NCBI GenBank assembly: GCA_963758025.1
Contig: CAVWUA010000023.1
Location: 48,796-112,795 of the forward strand
Reading direction: 5' to 3'
Origin: CAVWUA01 sp963758025
GTDB taxonomy: Bacteria > Planctomycetota > Planctomycetia > Isosphaerales > Isosphaeraceae
DNA length: 64,000 nucleotides
The notes beneath the pieces are model-generated. The model ran no database searches, was not told the origin of the DNA, and saw nothing but the letters and a program-made list of their open reading frames with translations. Shown one piece after another: positions 48,701 through 58,864 of this stretch; position 1 is the first letter of the stretch; every line of letters starts with the position of its first letter. The translations under genes and the position numbers were made by a program.

Positions 48701-50992
48701 TTTCCCTCGTTAAACCCCCGAAACAGCGTATCTCGAACCTCCGCCTTGCCGTCACCGTCACGGTCGGCGGCGAAGAGGATTTCCGGTGCGCAGGCGATCA
48801 AGACTCCATCGCGCCAGGGCATGATCCCGGTCGGATAGGCCAGGCCGTCGAGAAACAGCGTGGACGTGTCGTAGATTCCATCCTGGTCAACATCTTCAAG
48901 GAAGCGAACTCGCCCATCGGGCTGGTTCCGACCATCTTTTCCAAGCGGGTAATCCCCCATCTCGACGACCCAGAGTTTTCCGTCCGCGCCCCAGTCGAAG
49001 GCGATCGGGTCCATGACCAGCGGCTCGGCAGCGACCAGCTCCACTTGAAATCCGGGGCGTACCCGGATCGATCGCAACGACGCCTCGGGGGATTTGGCCC
49101 TCGGCTCCGTATCCGCAAGAAGGTCGTTGAACGAGCGGCGGTTGACCAGATCGGGAAGTGAGGCGGTGTCCTCGTTCTGCCACCAGAGATGCCGCGAATG
49201 AACCCAGTCGCCGTTCTCGGAAACGTCCCCGGTCTTCTCATCCAGTCGGAGAAATGTCGGCAACGGTGCATCGAGCGCCAGCGACTCCTCCGGCGTGCGC
49301 TGACCCGACATCACGCGTCTCGACCAGCCGGTTTCCATCGAGTCGAAAAGGTAAATGCCAAAGGCTCTCGGACCGGAATAAACCAGGTCCTCGTGTCCAT
49401 CCTCGTCGAGATCGAGAAACCGAAGCCCGGCAATCCGAACGCCCTCGGGAAAGGCAAACGGCAGTCGCTCCCAACGCTCCGCCGTGGGCGACCAGCGATA
49501 GACGGCATTCACGGAGGCATTACGGACCAGCGCCTCACAGCATCCATCATCATCGAGGTCGCGGAATCGCAGCCCGCAATCCTGTCCCTCCCGAAGTCGA
49601 TCCTCGTCAGGATCAATCTCCAGCCCGGCGAGCAAGGCCGGATCGTCTTTCCAAGACTCACCAGTAAAGGTCCAGGCCCCTCGTGGCGAGCCATACGAGA
49701 CAACCGAGACCTCTTCCCCTCGCCTGAGGATTCCGAATCGCACCGTTTCGTTGGAAAACGCGACGTTCGTTTCGCTCCCGGGACGTTCTCCCATGACGAC
49801 AGGGCCTGGGATCTCTTTCCATCGTTGTTTCTCGGGATTCCAGAGCCGCGTCAGACTGCGCCCGGCGTTTCCGATGAGGACATCCATGAACCCGTCATCG
49901 TTAATGTCGAGCAACCGCACGCCGTTGTCCGCTCCCGGTGTTTGGTCCAGATGCTCGCCAGCAACGCGAACAGGTTGGCCGGCGAGAAGGTTCGCGTCCA
50001 GCCGTTCCTGGGCTTCACGGAAGTTGAGGAATCTTGACCTTTGTGCCGTGCTTCTGGACACAGTAATCAATCAGTTCGACGATCTGCGAGTTCTTGATCC
50101 ACCCGTGCGGATGGAAAACCATCGTGAAAACCCCTTGCTTCTTCACCACGGCATCGAGCGCGGCCTTCCAGTCCTCGACGGTCTGCGGGTTGTTCGGGCC
50201 GTGAATGTTCTGTGCTTCCCAATCGCTCGGCACGACGCAAGGGAACTCCCAGCAGCGATTGCGAATCACGTAAGGGTAGGGATAATTTTCGATCGTATTC
50301 ACGAACGATGGAAACGGCAGATACTTCCGGAACCGTTCCCGGCCCTCTTCATCGACGACAAGATTACGCGGCAGCTCCGGGTCATCAGGCGTGATGATGT
50401 TGAATACCGAGGAATCGATCGTCAGAAAATGTCCTTCAGGACTGGGCTTATTGAAAATCTCCGCATAGAAGCGAGGACTGGGCGTGTTCAGGGAATCGCA
50501 GCAGGGCATGCGGAAAGCGACCGGACGGTTTCCGGGAATCTGGTTCAGAAGATCGACACAACCGTGATAGCTCCGTGCGGCCTCGGCGAAGTCGTTTTTC
50601 CGCAAGAGGGGGCACGGATGCGTCAACGTGTGCACGTCAATCGCAACGCCTTCCTTGAGCCAATCCTGGAGCCTCGGATCCTCGGGACGGACCTGATTCG
50701 TCATGATGCTGACCGGCGCACGGCCGTCGATGGCCTTCAGGCGATCGAGGATCGGACGCAGATAGGCTTCGTATTTGGCCGGGTCGCGCATATCGTCAAT
50801 CGCCAGCACGACAACCGCCTCCACTCCGTCCTCACCAACCCACTGGGGCGTGGTCAACTTCGGGAAGGAGAGGCCGACGTGATAGGGATCACCCTCGTCG
50901 AGATACACCAGCCGGTTCCCGTCCGTCGCTAGGGCGGGTCCACAACTCCACAGTGTCAGGATGGTCCAGAGGGCGAGGATCTGGCTCCGCAT
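45799..50992 (-). CDS. Giant exported fusion: polysaccharide deacetylase, VCBS-like repeats, PVC-type propeller, HEAT repeats, cytochrome c, C-terminal lectin-like domain; three frameshifts
   Basis: After a signal peptide comes a deacetylase domain (VVVLAIDDMRDP, HTLTHPCPLL, AFRMPCCDSLNT, FHPHGWIKN). Calcium-type DxDxDG repeats follow (LLDINDDGFMD, FRDLDDDGCC, FLDLDEDGHED), then a propeller dehydrogenase (FQVELVAAEPLVMDP, FAADRDGDGKAE), HEAT repeats, CIACHRLNGEGNEVGPD and a C-terminal beta-sandwich domain. Frames change near 50030-50037 (KVK then FLNFREAQERL), 47755-47765 (KVRIQ then ALWTLRCLDSL) and 46320-46331 (EKDLS then PPEDLSDLIAYL). Open fragments are 50992-50015, 50070-47728, 47749-46190 and on to 45799. 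Restored length is about 1730 residues. GGGAGA lies eight bases before ATG 50992. It is probably periplasmic and acts on a glycan. Confidence 0.78.
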
Positions 50993-51155
50993 GTAGGAAT
51001 CTCCCGAGCGTTCCGGTGCGAGCCGTGCGGAGAATTCCACCCACAATCGGGCGGGGCACGACTCACTCTCTCTCCTTTTGAAGGTGCGTCCTTTCCACGA
51101 CGTCCGCAAGAGGGGACCGCTCCAGTTTTCGTCCACTCAGGCTCTCGGTCCGTCT

Positions 51156-52285
51156 TCAAGAAAGCTGGAGACCAGTCTTCGGATCGAACCAGCAAGCATG
51201 CTCCAGATCGATCCAGGCTTCGACCCGCGTCCCCACAGCCCAGACTTCCTCCGGGGTGCTCCGCACGGTGAGAACCTCATCCCGCACGTCGATGCTGATC
51301 CAGCTCTCATGCCCGTGCGGTTCTTGACGACGGACCCTCCCGGTCAGGGAGAGAACGGTTTTCGGATGCGATGCCAACGGGCTGAGATGCACGTGCTCCG
51401 CTCGCACACCCAGAACAACAGCGCCATCTTCCCGATGAGTCAGCGGTTCGAGCGAGTGAGGAATGCTCTGGGAGGCGATTCTCAAAGGTTCGTCTCGTTC
51501 ATCCCCGAGGTGACGGAGGCAGATCGTCCGCGCCTTGCGCGTCAACGCACAGGGAATCATGTTCATGGGAGGACTTCCGATGAACGCGGCGACAGAGCGG
51601 GACGCGGGACGGTCGTAAATCTCTCGGGGTGATGCCTGCTGGACAAGACGACCGTTTTCGAGCATGACGACTCGGTCCCCCATCGCCAGGGCCTCGGCCT
51701 GGTCGTGGGTCACGAGGATGGTCGTGATGCCGAACCGACGGTGCAAATCCACCAGTTCGGCCCGGGTCGCGACGCGAAGGGGGGTATCCAGACTCGATAG
51801 CGGCTCGTCCAGCAAGAGCACGGAGGGGCGTCGCGCCAAGGCCCGAGCCAGGGCCACACGCTGGCGCTCCCCGCCGGAGAGTTCGCGAGGAGAACGCTTC
51901 ATCAGTGAGGAAAGTCCCAAGAAGTTCCGCCATCTCGGTGACACGCGCTCGAACGTCCTGCCCCGGCAGTTTCCGTGCTCTCAGGCCGAAGGCGATGTTC
52001 TCGAAGACGTTCAGATGAGGATACGGAGCCTGATTCTGAAAGACCATTCCCACATCACGCCTGGCGGGTGGGAGGTCATCGGCGGTCTTGCCGTTGAGCT
52101 GGAGGCTTCCGCCATCGAGAGGTTCCAGGCCGGCGATGACGCCGCAGAAGCGTGCTCTTGCCCGATCCCGATGCGCCGACGACCGTCAAGAACTCCCTCT
52201 CGGCGATCGTCAGGTCGATTCCGGCCAGGGCCTCGATACCTCTCCGAAAGACGCGTCTGGCCCCCCTGAGCTCGATCCGAGACAT
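51156..52285 (-). CDS. ABC transporter ATPase, MalK/UgpC-like with TOBE domain, two frameshifts
   Basis: The restored 375-residue protein reads MSRIELRGARRVFRRG, Walker A GASGSGKST, then after a shift near 52138-52150 VIAGLEPLDGG and the Q-loop GMVFQNQAPYPHL. After a second shift near 51911-51921 it continues with LSGGERQRVALARAL, Walker B LLLDEPLSSLD and a C-terminal TOBE-like domain. Such ATPases drive carbohydrate ABC importers or iron/spermidine import. No permease or binding-protein gene is adjacent. It begins 15 bases after the DUF1501 stop, so it is likely in that operon. Confidence 0.82.
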
Positions 52286-52300
52286 CGACCACTCCTCGTG

Positions 52301-53717
52301 TCAAAACAATTCCAATAGCGGCTTCCCTTGATCGAGCAAGTGGTAAATACGCCCATCCCGATCGGTCTCCCGAAGATCCTCAATCCCCATCGCATGATAG
52401 ACGGTGTGAGCGATGTGGGCTGGCGTCACGGGGCGATGGGCCGGGTATTCGGCCCGCCGGTCGCTGGAACCGTAGGTTTGACCGCCCCGGATGCCTCCAC
52501 CAGCCATCAGAACGCTCATGCAGTGTGTCCAGTGATCGCGGCCTCCTCCTGAAACGCCTCCGGAGCGGACATCGCCGATCTTCGGCGTGCGTCCCATCTC
52601 ACTGCTCACCAGCAGGAGGGTACGGTCGAGTAGCCCGCGGTCGTTCAAATCTTCGATCAACGTCGAGAAGGCGCGGTCGAATTCCGGGAGGAGGTTCTCC
52701 TTGAGACAGGAGAAGTTGCTGCCGTGGGTGTCCCAGCCGCCGGCGCTCTTGCAGCGCTTCGCGAGGTCCTCGTTTTCCTTCCAGAACACGGTGATGAACG
52801 GGACCTCAGCCTCGACCAATCGGCGAGCCAGGAGCAGGCTCATCCCGTTGACCGACTCGCCATAGCGCCGGCGGAGGCTCGGGCGATTCGGACACCACGT
52901 CGAACGCGGCGGTGGTCCGTGACGAACTTAGCAAGGCCCAGGCTCGTTCCTGCAAGGTGTTCCAGGTCTGCACACGGGCCGAGGTGTCAAACCGCCTTCG
53001 CTCCGCGTCCACCGTCTCCAGCAAGGAACGGCGGTCCATCAGCCTCTCGGCGGAGACGTCGCCACTCAACGTCAGGGCGGGCGCCTGGAATCGCAGAGGC
53101 TGGCCCTGATCGCCGTGGACATAGAGGGGGTCGTGCTCGATTCCCAGGCGAGCAGCGAACTGGCCGGGGCGTGTGTACGGCGCCTTGCTCGGCTTGTGCG
53201 GCAGGGTAATGGCGTTAGTCAAGTCCGGGTGGGGAGGCCGCCGCGAGGCGACGACGCTACCGATGAAGGGCCAGTCGTCCTGTCGAGGGGTGCGGTCGTT
53301 GGCAAGGCTCAAGAAGCTCGGGTCAGGGACGTGTCCCGTGAGATTGTAATAGTAGCCCGCGTGGTGGTCATTCGTGTTCACCGTGGCCCCCACTGACTTC
53401 ACCACCGCCAGGTGATGCGCCTGTCGGGCGAGCCGCGGGAGGTGCTCACAGAAATCGACTCCCGGCGCCGTGGTTGCGATCGGCTGAAACGGGCCGCGAT
53501 ACTCGGCGGGAGCGTCCGGTTTCAGGTCCCATGTGTCAATGTGCGACGCCCCGCCGCAGAGGAAGAACAAGATCACCGACCGGGCTTTACCCGGCTTTTC
53601 CGATGGGGCGGCCAGGGCGGTCGCCGTCGGTTGCAATCCCGCCAGCCCCGCGCACGAGGCGACGAGGAACGACCGTCGATTCCAGCGCCCGGAGCGGGAC
53701 GATGCCTCTTTGCTCAT
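52301..53717 (-). CDS. DUF1501 family exported protein, one frameshift
   Basis: The first part (ATG 53717, GAGGTG upstream) has a Tat signal (WNRRSFLVASCAGLAGL) and family blocks ILFFLCGGASHIDTWD and CEHLPRLARQ. Near 52864-52872 the frame changes from SESPEPPPA to RYGESVNGMSLLLARR, and the second part carries GGWDTHGSNF, LVSSEMGRTPKIG and the normal C-terminus to the stop at 52301. Restored length is about 470 residues, as expected. It is divergent from the tandem-DUF1080 gene and starts the minus-strand series that includes the ABC ATPase. Confidence 0.85.
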
Positions 53718-53988
53718 CGCAGCACCTCATCGCAAGTCATTCATTCGGTGATCGTCGTCACATCGGGTCCATGTCCATCGACAGCGGATTCCCCGGCAGG
53801 TTAAACAAACTTAAGATCGATGTTATCCAGGCGATTGTCAAGCAGCGGATCGCGCTGCCAGAACTTCCAGTGAAGCGCGGGACCCTCTGGCCTCACTCCG
53901 TTTGTTTGATAAAAATGAGGGCCGTGGCCAGTTACGAGTGTTCCCTTTTGAAAACCACGAACCCAGAGATTTCGAAAGCAGCCTCTCC

Positions 53989-55194
53989 ATGATCCGCAAT
54001 CTCGTTCGCTTGATCGCGCTGATGGGCCTGCTTGGCGTGTCGCCAGCACTGTCCGGTGTCACGCTGGCCCAAGAAGCCCCGCAGGACTTCATCCCGTTGT
54101 TCGACGGTCAGAGCCTCGACGACTGGGAAAAAGCGGGGGGCGGCGCGACCTATCGGGTGGAAGATGGCTGTATCGTGGGCGAGGTAGGTCCCGGAGCGAA
54201 CACCTTCCTGAAAACACGGAAGACCTACGGTGACTTCATTCTCCAGCTCGACGCCAAGCTGGACGTGCCGGGAAATTCGGGCATCCAATTTCGTAGCCAC
54301 CAACGCGACGGGAACGGGCGAGTCTTTGGCTACCAGTGTGAGATCGACCCGTCCGACCGCGCCTGGACCGGAGGCATTTACGACGAGGCACGCCGCGGAT
54401 GGCTGTACCCGCTCGAAGGGCATCCCCAGGCGCAGAAGGCCTACCGGCAGGGGGAGTGGAACCACTTCGTCATCGAGGCCCGCGGCCCCTGGCTGCGAAC
54501 CTGGGTGAATGATACTCCTTGTGCCGATTTGCTCGACGCGGAGGACATGGAAGGCTTCATCGCCTTACAGGTTCACGCGGGCAAGGAAGGTCGCATCCGC
54601 TGGAAGAAGATTTACATCAAGCCGCTGGGCATCCGGCGCTGGGAACCTCTTTGGAACGGGAAGACACTCGACGGCTGGAAGACCATCGGCGGCGGCGAGT
54701 GGGCCGTCAAGGATGGCACGATCCGCGGGACCTCGTCACAAGGGGAAGCGCGTCATGGTCTGCTAATTTCTGACGAGACCTTCGAGAACCTGGCGATCCG
54801 GCTGAAATTCAAGGCGAATCAGGGCAACAGCGGGCTCTATTTCCGCTGTGTCGAAGGGGGTAATGCCGGGGTCCTGGGCCTCCAGGCCGAGATCACCCCT
54901 GCCGAAGACGTCGGTGGATTGTACGAGACGGGAGGCCGCGGCTGGATCGCCAAACCGGATGCCAAAACCGTCGCGAAGGCATTGAAGCCGAACGACTGGA
55001 ACGAGATGTCGGTCGTGGCTCTCGGAAATCGAGTCGTCGTCTTCCTCAACGGACAGCGGATGTCGGAGATTTCCGACGAAAAGGGCCGGACGACAGGACA
55101 TATCGCGTTACAGCTTCACGGTGGGCAGGATATGGATGTTCGTTTCAAAGACATCGAGATGCTCAATCTCAAGGACTTGCAAACGAGCGAGTGA
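53989..55194 (+). CDS. Exported protein with two DUF1080 (3-keto-disaccharide hydrolase) domains
   Basis: The 401-residue product has a signal peptide (LIALMGLLGVSPALSGVTLA) and two tandem DUF1080 domains. The first (about 33-215) has FIPLFDGQSLDDWE, GNSGIQFRS and EWNHFVIEARG; the second (about 215-398) repeats the pattern as PLWNGKTLDGWK, GNSGLYFRC and DWNEMSVVALG. DUF1080 is a concanavalin-like sandwich; some members hydrolyse 3-keto-glycosides. Action on periplasmic sugars is likely. ATG 53989 gives a good signal peptide. Confidence 0.92.
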   Translation: MIRNLVRLIALMGLLGVSPALSGVTLAQEAPQDFIPLFDGQSLDDWEKAGGGATYRVEDGCIVGEVGPGANTFLKTRKTYGDFILQLDAKLDVPGNSGIQFRSHQRDGNGRVFGYQCEIDPSDRAWTGGIYDEARRGWLYPLEGHPQAQKAYRQGEWNHFVIEARGPWLRTWVNDTPCADLLDAEDMEGFIALQVHAGKEGRIRWKKIYIKPLGIRRWEPLWNGKTLDGWKTIGGGEWAVKDGTIRGTSSQGEARHGLLISDETFENLAIRLKFKANQGNSGLYFRCVEGGNAGVLGLQAEITPAEDVGGLYETGGRGWIAKPDAKTVAKALKPNDWNEMSVVALGNRVVVFLNGQRMSEISDEKGRTTGHIALQLHGGQDMDVRFKDIEMLNLKDLQTSE

Positions 55195-55266
55195 GTCGGT
55201 TCGACTCGAAACGGATTTGGGGAATGATTCCGCAGGTTCCATCGATATTGAGAGGGCAATTCGCAG

Positions 55267-56098
55267 ATGAGCAGATTTCTTGGGCTTACAATCGCGGTCG
55301 TCGGTGGTTTTCTGGTCACGTCGGATGCCGAAACGGTGCGGGCGGAATCCTTTCCGGACAAGCACCTGGAATCCGCCGTTCGATCCAGTCTCCATCTCGA
55401 CGATAAGGCGGAGTTGAACGAGGAGGCACTCCGAAAGCTATTCGTCCTGGAGGCCCCCGCCGCGGAAATCCAAGACCTCAAGGGCCTGGAGCAATGTCGA
55501 AATCTTGCTCTGATCAAACTTTCCAAGAATCAGATCACCGATCTGACGCCACTCGCCGGACTGGAAAACCTCCAGTCTCTTGATCTCTCCGGCAACCAGA
55601 TCAGCGACGTGGCCCCCCTCAGCGAACTGAAGAACCTTCAGTTCCTGGAACTCTCAAACAACCAGATCTCCTCGGTCGAACCACTGAGTGGGTTAACAAA
55701 ACTCTCGGCGCTTTATCTCGACAATAATCAAACCGAGGACATCACATCGCTTGGAAAGCTTTCCCAACTGACCTCGCTCCACCTGGCGAAGAACAAGATT
55801 CAGAAAATCGACGCGCTCGCCAACGTCAACAAACTCTCGACTCTGGATCTAAGCGACAACCAGATTGAGGATCTGTCTCCCTTGAAAAATCAGAAGGAGA
55901 TCAAGCTCTTGATCCTGGAACGGAACAAGATCCAAGATCTGCAACCGCTGGTGGAAATGGCGAAGGCCGACTTCGAGAGCATGAAACGCTTCGCGCCGTT
56001 CCTGCGCTTATACCTTGCCGGAAATCCGCTGCCCGATTCGGCCGAAGACGGAATCCCTCGCACAGCTCAAATCCATGGGAGTCCGAATCCATCGTTGA
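55267..56098 (+). CDS. Exported leucine-rich repeat protein, frameshift near the 3' end
   Basis: A signal peptide (FLGLTIAVVGGFLVTSDA) precedes seven internalin-type 22-residue repeats with the pattern LxxLxLxxNxIxDLxPL (for example LQSLDLSGNQISDVAPL). The direct frame runs past the true end to 56295 with low-complexity residues. In the next frame, after about 56046-56052, the sequence ESLAQLKSMGVRIHR ends at 56098, a normal end for such proteins, so I place the end there. The likely role is protein binding at the cell surface or in the periplasm. It follows the DUF1080 gene by 72 bases. Confidence 0.75.
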
Positions 56099-56191
56099 GC
56101 GGCGATGGCCCCTTTTGGGAGAGACGTCCCGAAGCAGGCATCCGACATAGCGGCACTCGTCGGAGGCCGCTTCGGGACGGTCTTCAATGGA

Positions 56192-56494
56192 TCAGGCCGC
56201 CTTCTCCGTATCTCCCGGTTCTTCTTCCGCATGGAAAATCGAGAGGTCCAGCCGCTGAAACTCCTCGTGCGTCACCTCGAACGCCCCACCATTGATTTCC
56301 CAGACCTCCTCGATAATCTGTTCCGACTCCTGATCCGGTTCATCCCAGAGCACAGTAAACTGATCGTCCCCACGCACGGTCACATCCAATCCCTGGTCGC
56401 TCAGGTAGGTTTCCACCTCGTTGCGCCGCGAGGGATTCACCGTGAAGGTCCAACGGATCATGTCGATCCTGGGCTTTTCCGTTCCATCACTCAT
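56192..56494 (-). CDS. Conserved-looking small acidic protein
   Basis: The 100-residue product is unrecognised. It is acidic, soluble and looks like an alpha/beta domain (IRWTFTVNPSRRNEVETYL, QFTVLWDEPDQ). GGAGG lies nine bases before ATG 56494, which favours this start over the in-frame TTG/ATG further up (56530). It is convergent with the leucine-rich repeat gene and divergent from nadE. Confidence 0.6.
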   Translation of the reverse strand: MSDGTEKPRIDMIRWTFTVNPSRRNEVETYLSDQGLDVTVRGDDQFTVLWDEPDQESEQIIEEVWEINGGAFEVTHEEFQRLDLSIFHAEEEPGDTEKAA

Positions 56495-56779
56495 GGTCTG
56501 AGCCTCCGTGTCAGAGCACTTCGAGGACACTCGACGCAGAATTCCGAGAAGACATCTCCTCCGATTTCTCGGTCATGCCTGGTCCCCACTTCAACAATTC
56601 CTTTTGGAGCGGCCGGATGGTTCGTAACCACGTGGCAGCGTCACCTTGATAAAATGGCGGTGGCCCAGGGATGATCCCCTGACATCGACCCACAGTGGCC
56701 GAATCATCCTCAAGCTTCGTCTGGTGAAGCGGAACGGAATCGGCAACCGATCGACTCCCATCGTGGAAAGAGACTCCTG

Positions 56780-58766
56780 ATGAATTCCTTCGGTTTTGTG
56801 CGTGTCACGTGCGCTTCCACGAAGACCGTCGTGGCGAATCCGTATGCGAATGTCGAAGAAATTCTACACGTTCTGGAGCAGGTCCCGGATAGCGACATCG
56901 TCGTGTTTCCCGAACTCTGCGTGACAGGCTACAGTTGCGGCGACCTGTTCGGTCAGACCGCCTTGTTGCGCGCGGCGTGGGACGAGGTCCTGCGGCTGAA
57001 CGAGGCAACGCGAGGCCGGGAGCAGTTGGTTGTGGTCGGGTCTTCCCGTCGCGGCCGATAACCGCCTGTTTAACTGCGCGGTGGCACTCGACAATGGCCG
57101 GATTCTCGGCATGGTTCCCAAACAATATCTGCCAAATTATAAAGAATTCTACGAACAGCGATGGTTCCACGCGGCGGACGGAACGGAACCCAGAGAGGTT
57201 GAGGTTGCGGGACAACCCGTACCCTTCGGCACGGATCTGATCTTCCGGGCCGATGGCGGCGTCCTCGTGGGGATTGAGATTTGTGAAGACCTGTGGATGC
57301 CCATTCCGCCAAGTTCCTTCCAGTCAATCGCCGGCGCGAATCTCTTACTGAACCTTTCGGCGAGCAACGAGACGATCGGCAAGAGCGCGTATCGCACCGA
57401 CCTGGTCGTGGGCCAGTCCGGCCGTTGCATGGCGGCCTACGCGTACTCCAGCGCGGGACCAACCGAATCCACGACCGACCTGGTCTTCAGTGGCCATTGC
57501 CTGATCGCCGAGAACGGCCGGCTGCTGTGCGAATCCGAGCGCGTCGGTGATGGTGCGCCGATCCACCGGGGCTCCTATTTCATCACGCAAGATGTTGACA
57601 TCCAAAAACTGCAATTCGATCGACGTTCCACCACGAGCTTTCAATCGAATGGCAGGCACATGTTGACCATTCCGGGTCATCCCGTTCGACCTGCGCCGGA
57701 GATGTCCGGTCTGAAACGAATGGTGATGGCGCGTCCCTTCGTCCCGAGCGAGGGAGCCGAGCTGCAACGTCGCTGCGCGGAGATCTTCGGAATCCAGTGC
57801 GCGGGGCTCGCCAAGCGGATCGAGCAACTGCCGGAGAAGACCCCCTTGAACATCGGCATCTCCGGCGGGCTGGATTCCACACTTTCGCTCCTGGTGACGG
57901 TGAAGACGTGTGACATGCTCGGAATCAACCACCAACGGATTCATGGCACGACGATGCCCGGCTTCGGCACCACGTCGAAGACGCGATCCAACGCGATGGC
58001 GTTGATGGAACACCTGGGAATTTCCAGCCAGACCATCGATATCTGCGGCCTCGCCTTGCAGACCTTTCAGGAGATGGAGTACGCCCCCTTCGGGATCGAC
58101 TGCCGCTCGATGAACGTGCCGCGATTCAAGGAGGCACTCGCGAAGGTGCCAAGGGAGAAACGCCACGATCTGACCTTCGAAAACGTCCAGGCAAGGTTGC
58201 GGACGTTCCTCCTGATGTCGCAAGGGTTCGTCGTCGGCACCGGCGACCTGTCCGAACTCGCGCTCGGCTGGTGCACGTACAATGGCGACCACATGAGCAT
58301 GTACAACCCAAATTGCTCCATACCCAAGACCCTGGTGAAATTCCTCGTCCAGTACGTCGCGTTGTATGAGTTCGAGGAAGGCCCGGCGCGAGACACCTTG
58401 CTCTCCATCTTCGGCACGACGATCTCCCCCGAGTTGCTTCCCACGAGCGAGGCCGGAGAGATCGAACAATCCACCGAGGAAACCATCGGCCCTTACGAGC
58501 TGCATGACTTCATCTTCTTTCATGCCATCCGTTGCGGATATGCTCCGGCAAAGATTCTGTACCTGAGCCAGTTCGCCGAGTTCTCGCAGCCGTATCCGAA
58601 GGAGCTGATCGCGACGACCATGCGAACCTTCTTTTCAAGGTTCTTCCGTCAGCAGTTCAAGCGATCCTGCTTGCCGGACGGCCCCAAAGTTGGCACGGTG
58701 AGCCTCTCGCCCCGAGGCGACTGGCGCATGCCCAGCGATGCCGACCCGGCGGTCTGGCTCGATTGA
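56780..58766 (+). CDS. nadE: Glutamine-dependent NAD+ synthetase, one frameshift
   Basis: The N-terminal glutaminase (nitrilase fold) has Glu in VVFPELCVTGYSCGDLF, Lys in VPKQYLPNYKEFYE and the nucleophile Cys in GIEICEDLW. The C-terminal synthetase has the ATP loop GISGGLDSTL and GTGDLSELALGW. The frame changes near 57036-57046: VVVGSS is followed in the next frame by LPVAADNRLFN, and the first frame ends at 57061. Restored length is about 660 residues, normal for the family. It converts nicotinate adenine dinucleotide to NAD+, an essential step, so the shift is more likely a sequence error than loss. Confidence 0.92.
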
Positions 58767-58798
58767 GCTATGGTCTTGATGCGTGAGGGTGTAAACTC

Positions 58799-58818
58799 TG
58801 TTAAGATAGGTTTTAACA
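58799..58818. promoter_or_regulatory. Inverted repeat TGTTAA-N8-TTAACA upstream of a DUF1501 gene
   Basis: The six-base arms are perfect and lie 46 bases before the start codon at 58865. Such short inverted repeats often bind repressors, but no regulator is known and the AT-rich sequence could also include a -10 element. Confidence 0.3.
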
Positions 58819-58864
58819 TTCGACGGGTCTGTCCGCGCCTCGTGAACTGCTCGGGGGAGAGACC

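Noticed and set aside
56511..56693. A 60-residue minus-strand frame upstream of the small acidic gene
   Set aside because: No ribosome site, no family, and low-complexity composition.
57345..58523. Minus-strand frame antisense to nadE
   Set aside because: nadE on the plus strand is well conserved; the other frame is Arg/His-rich noise.
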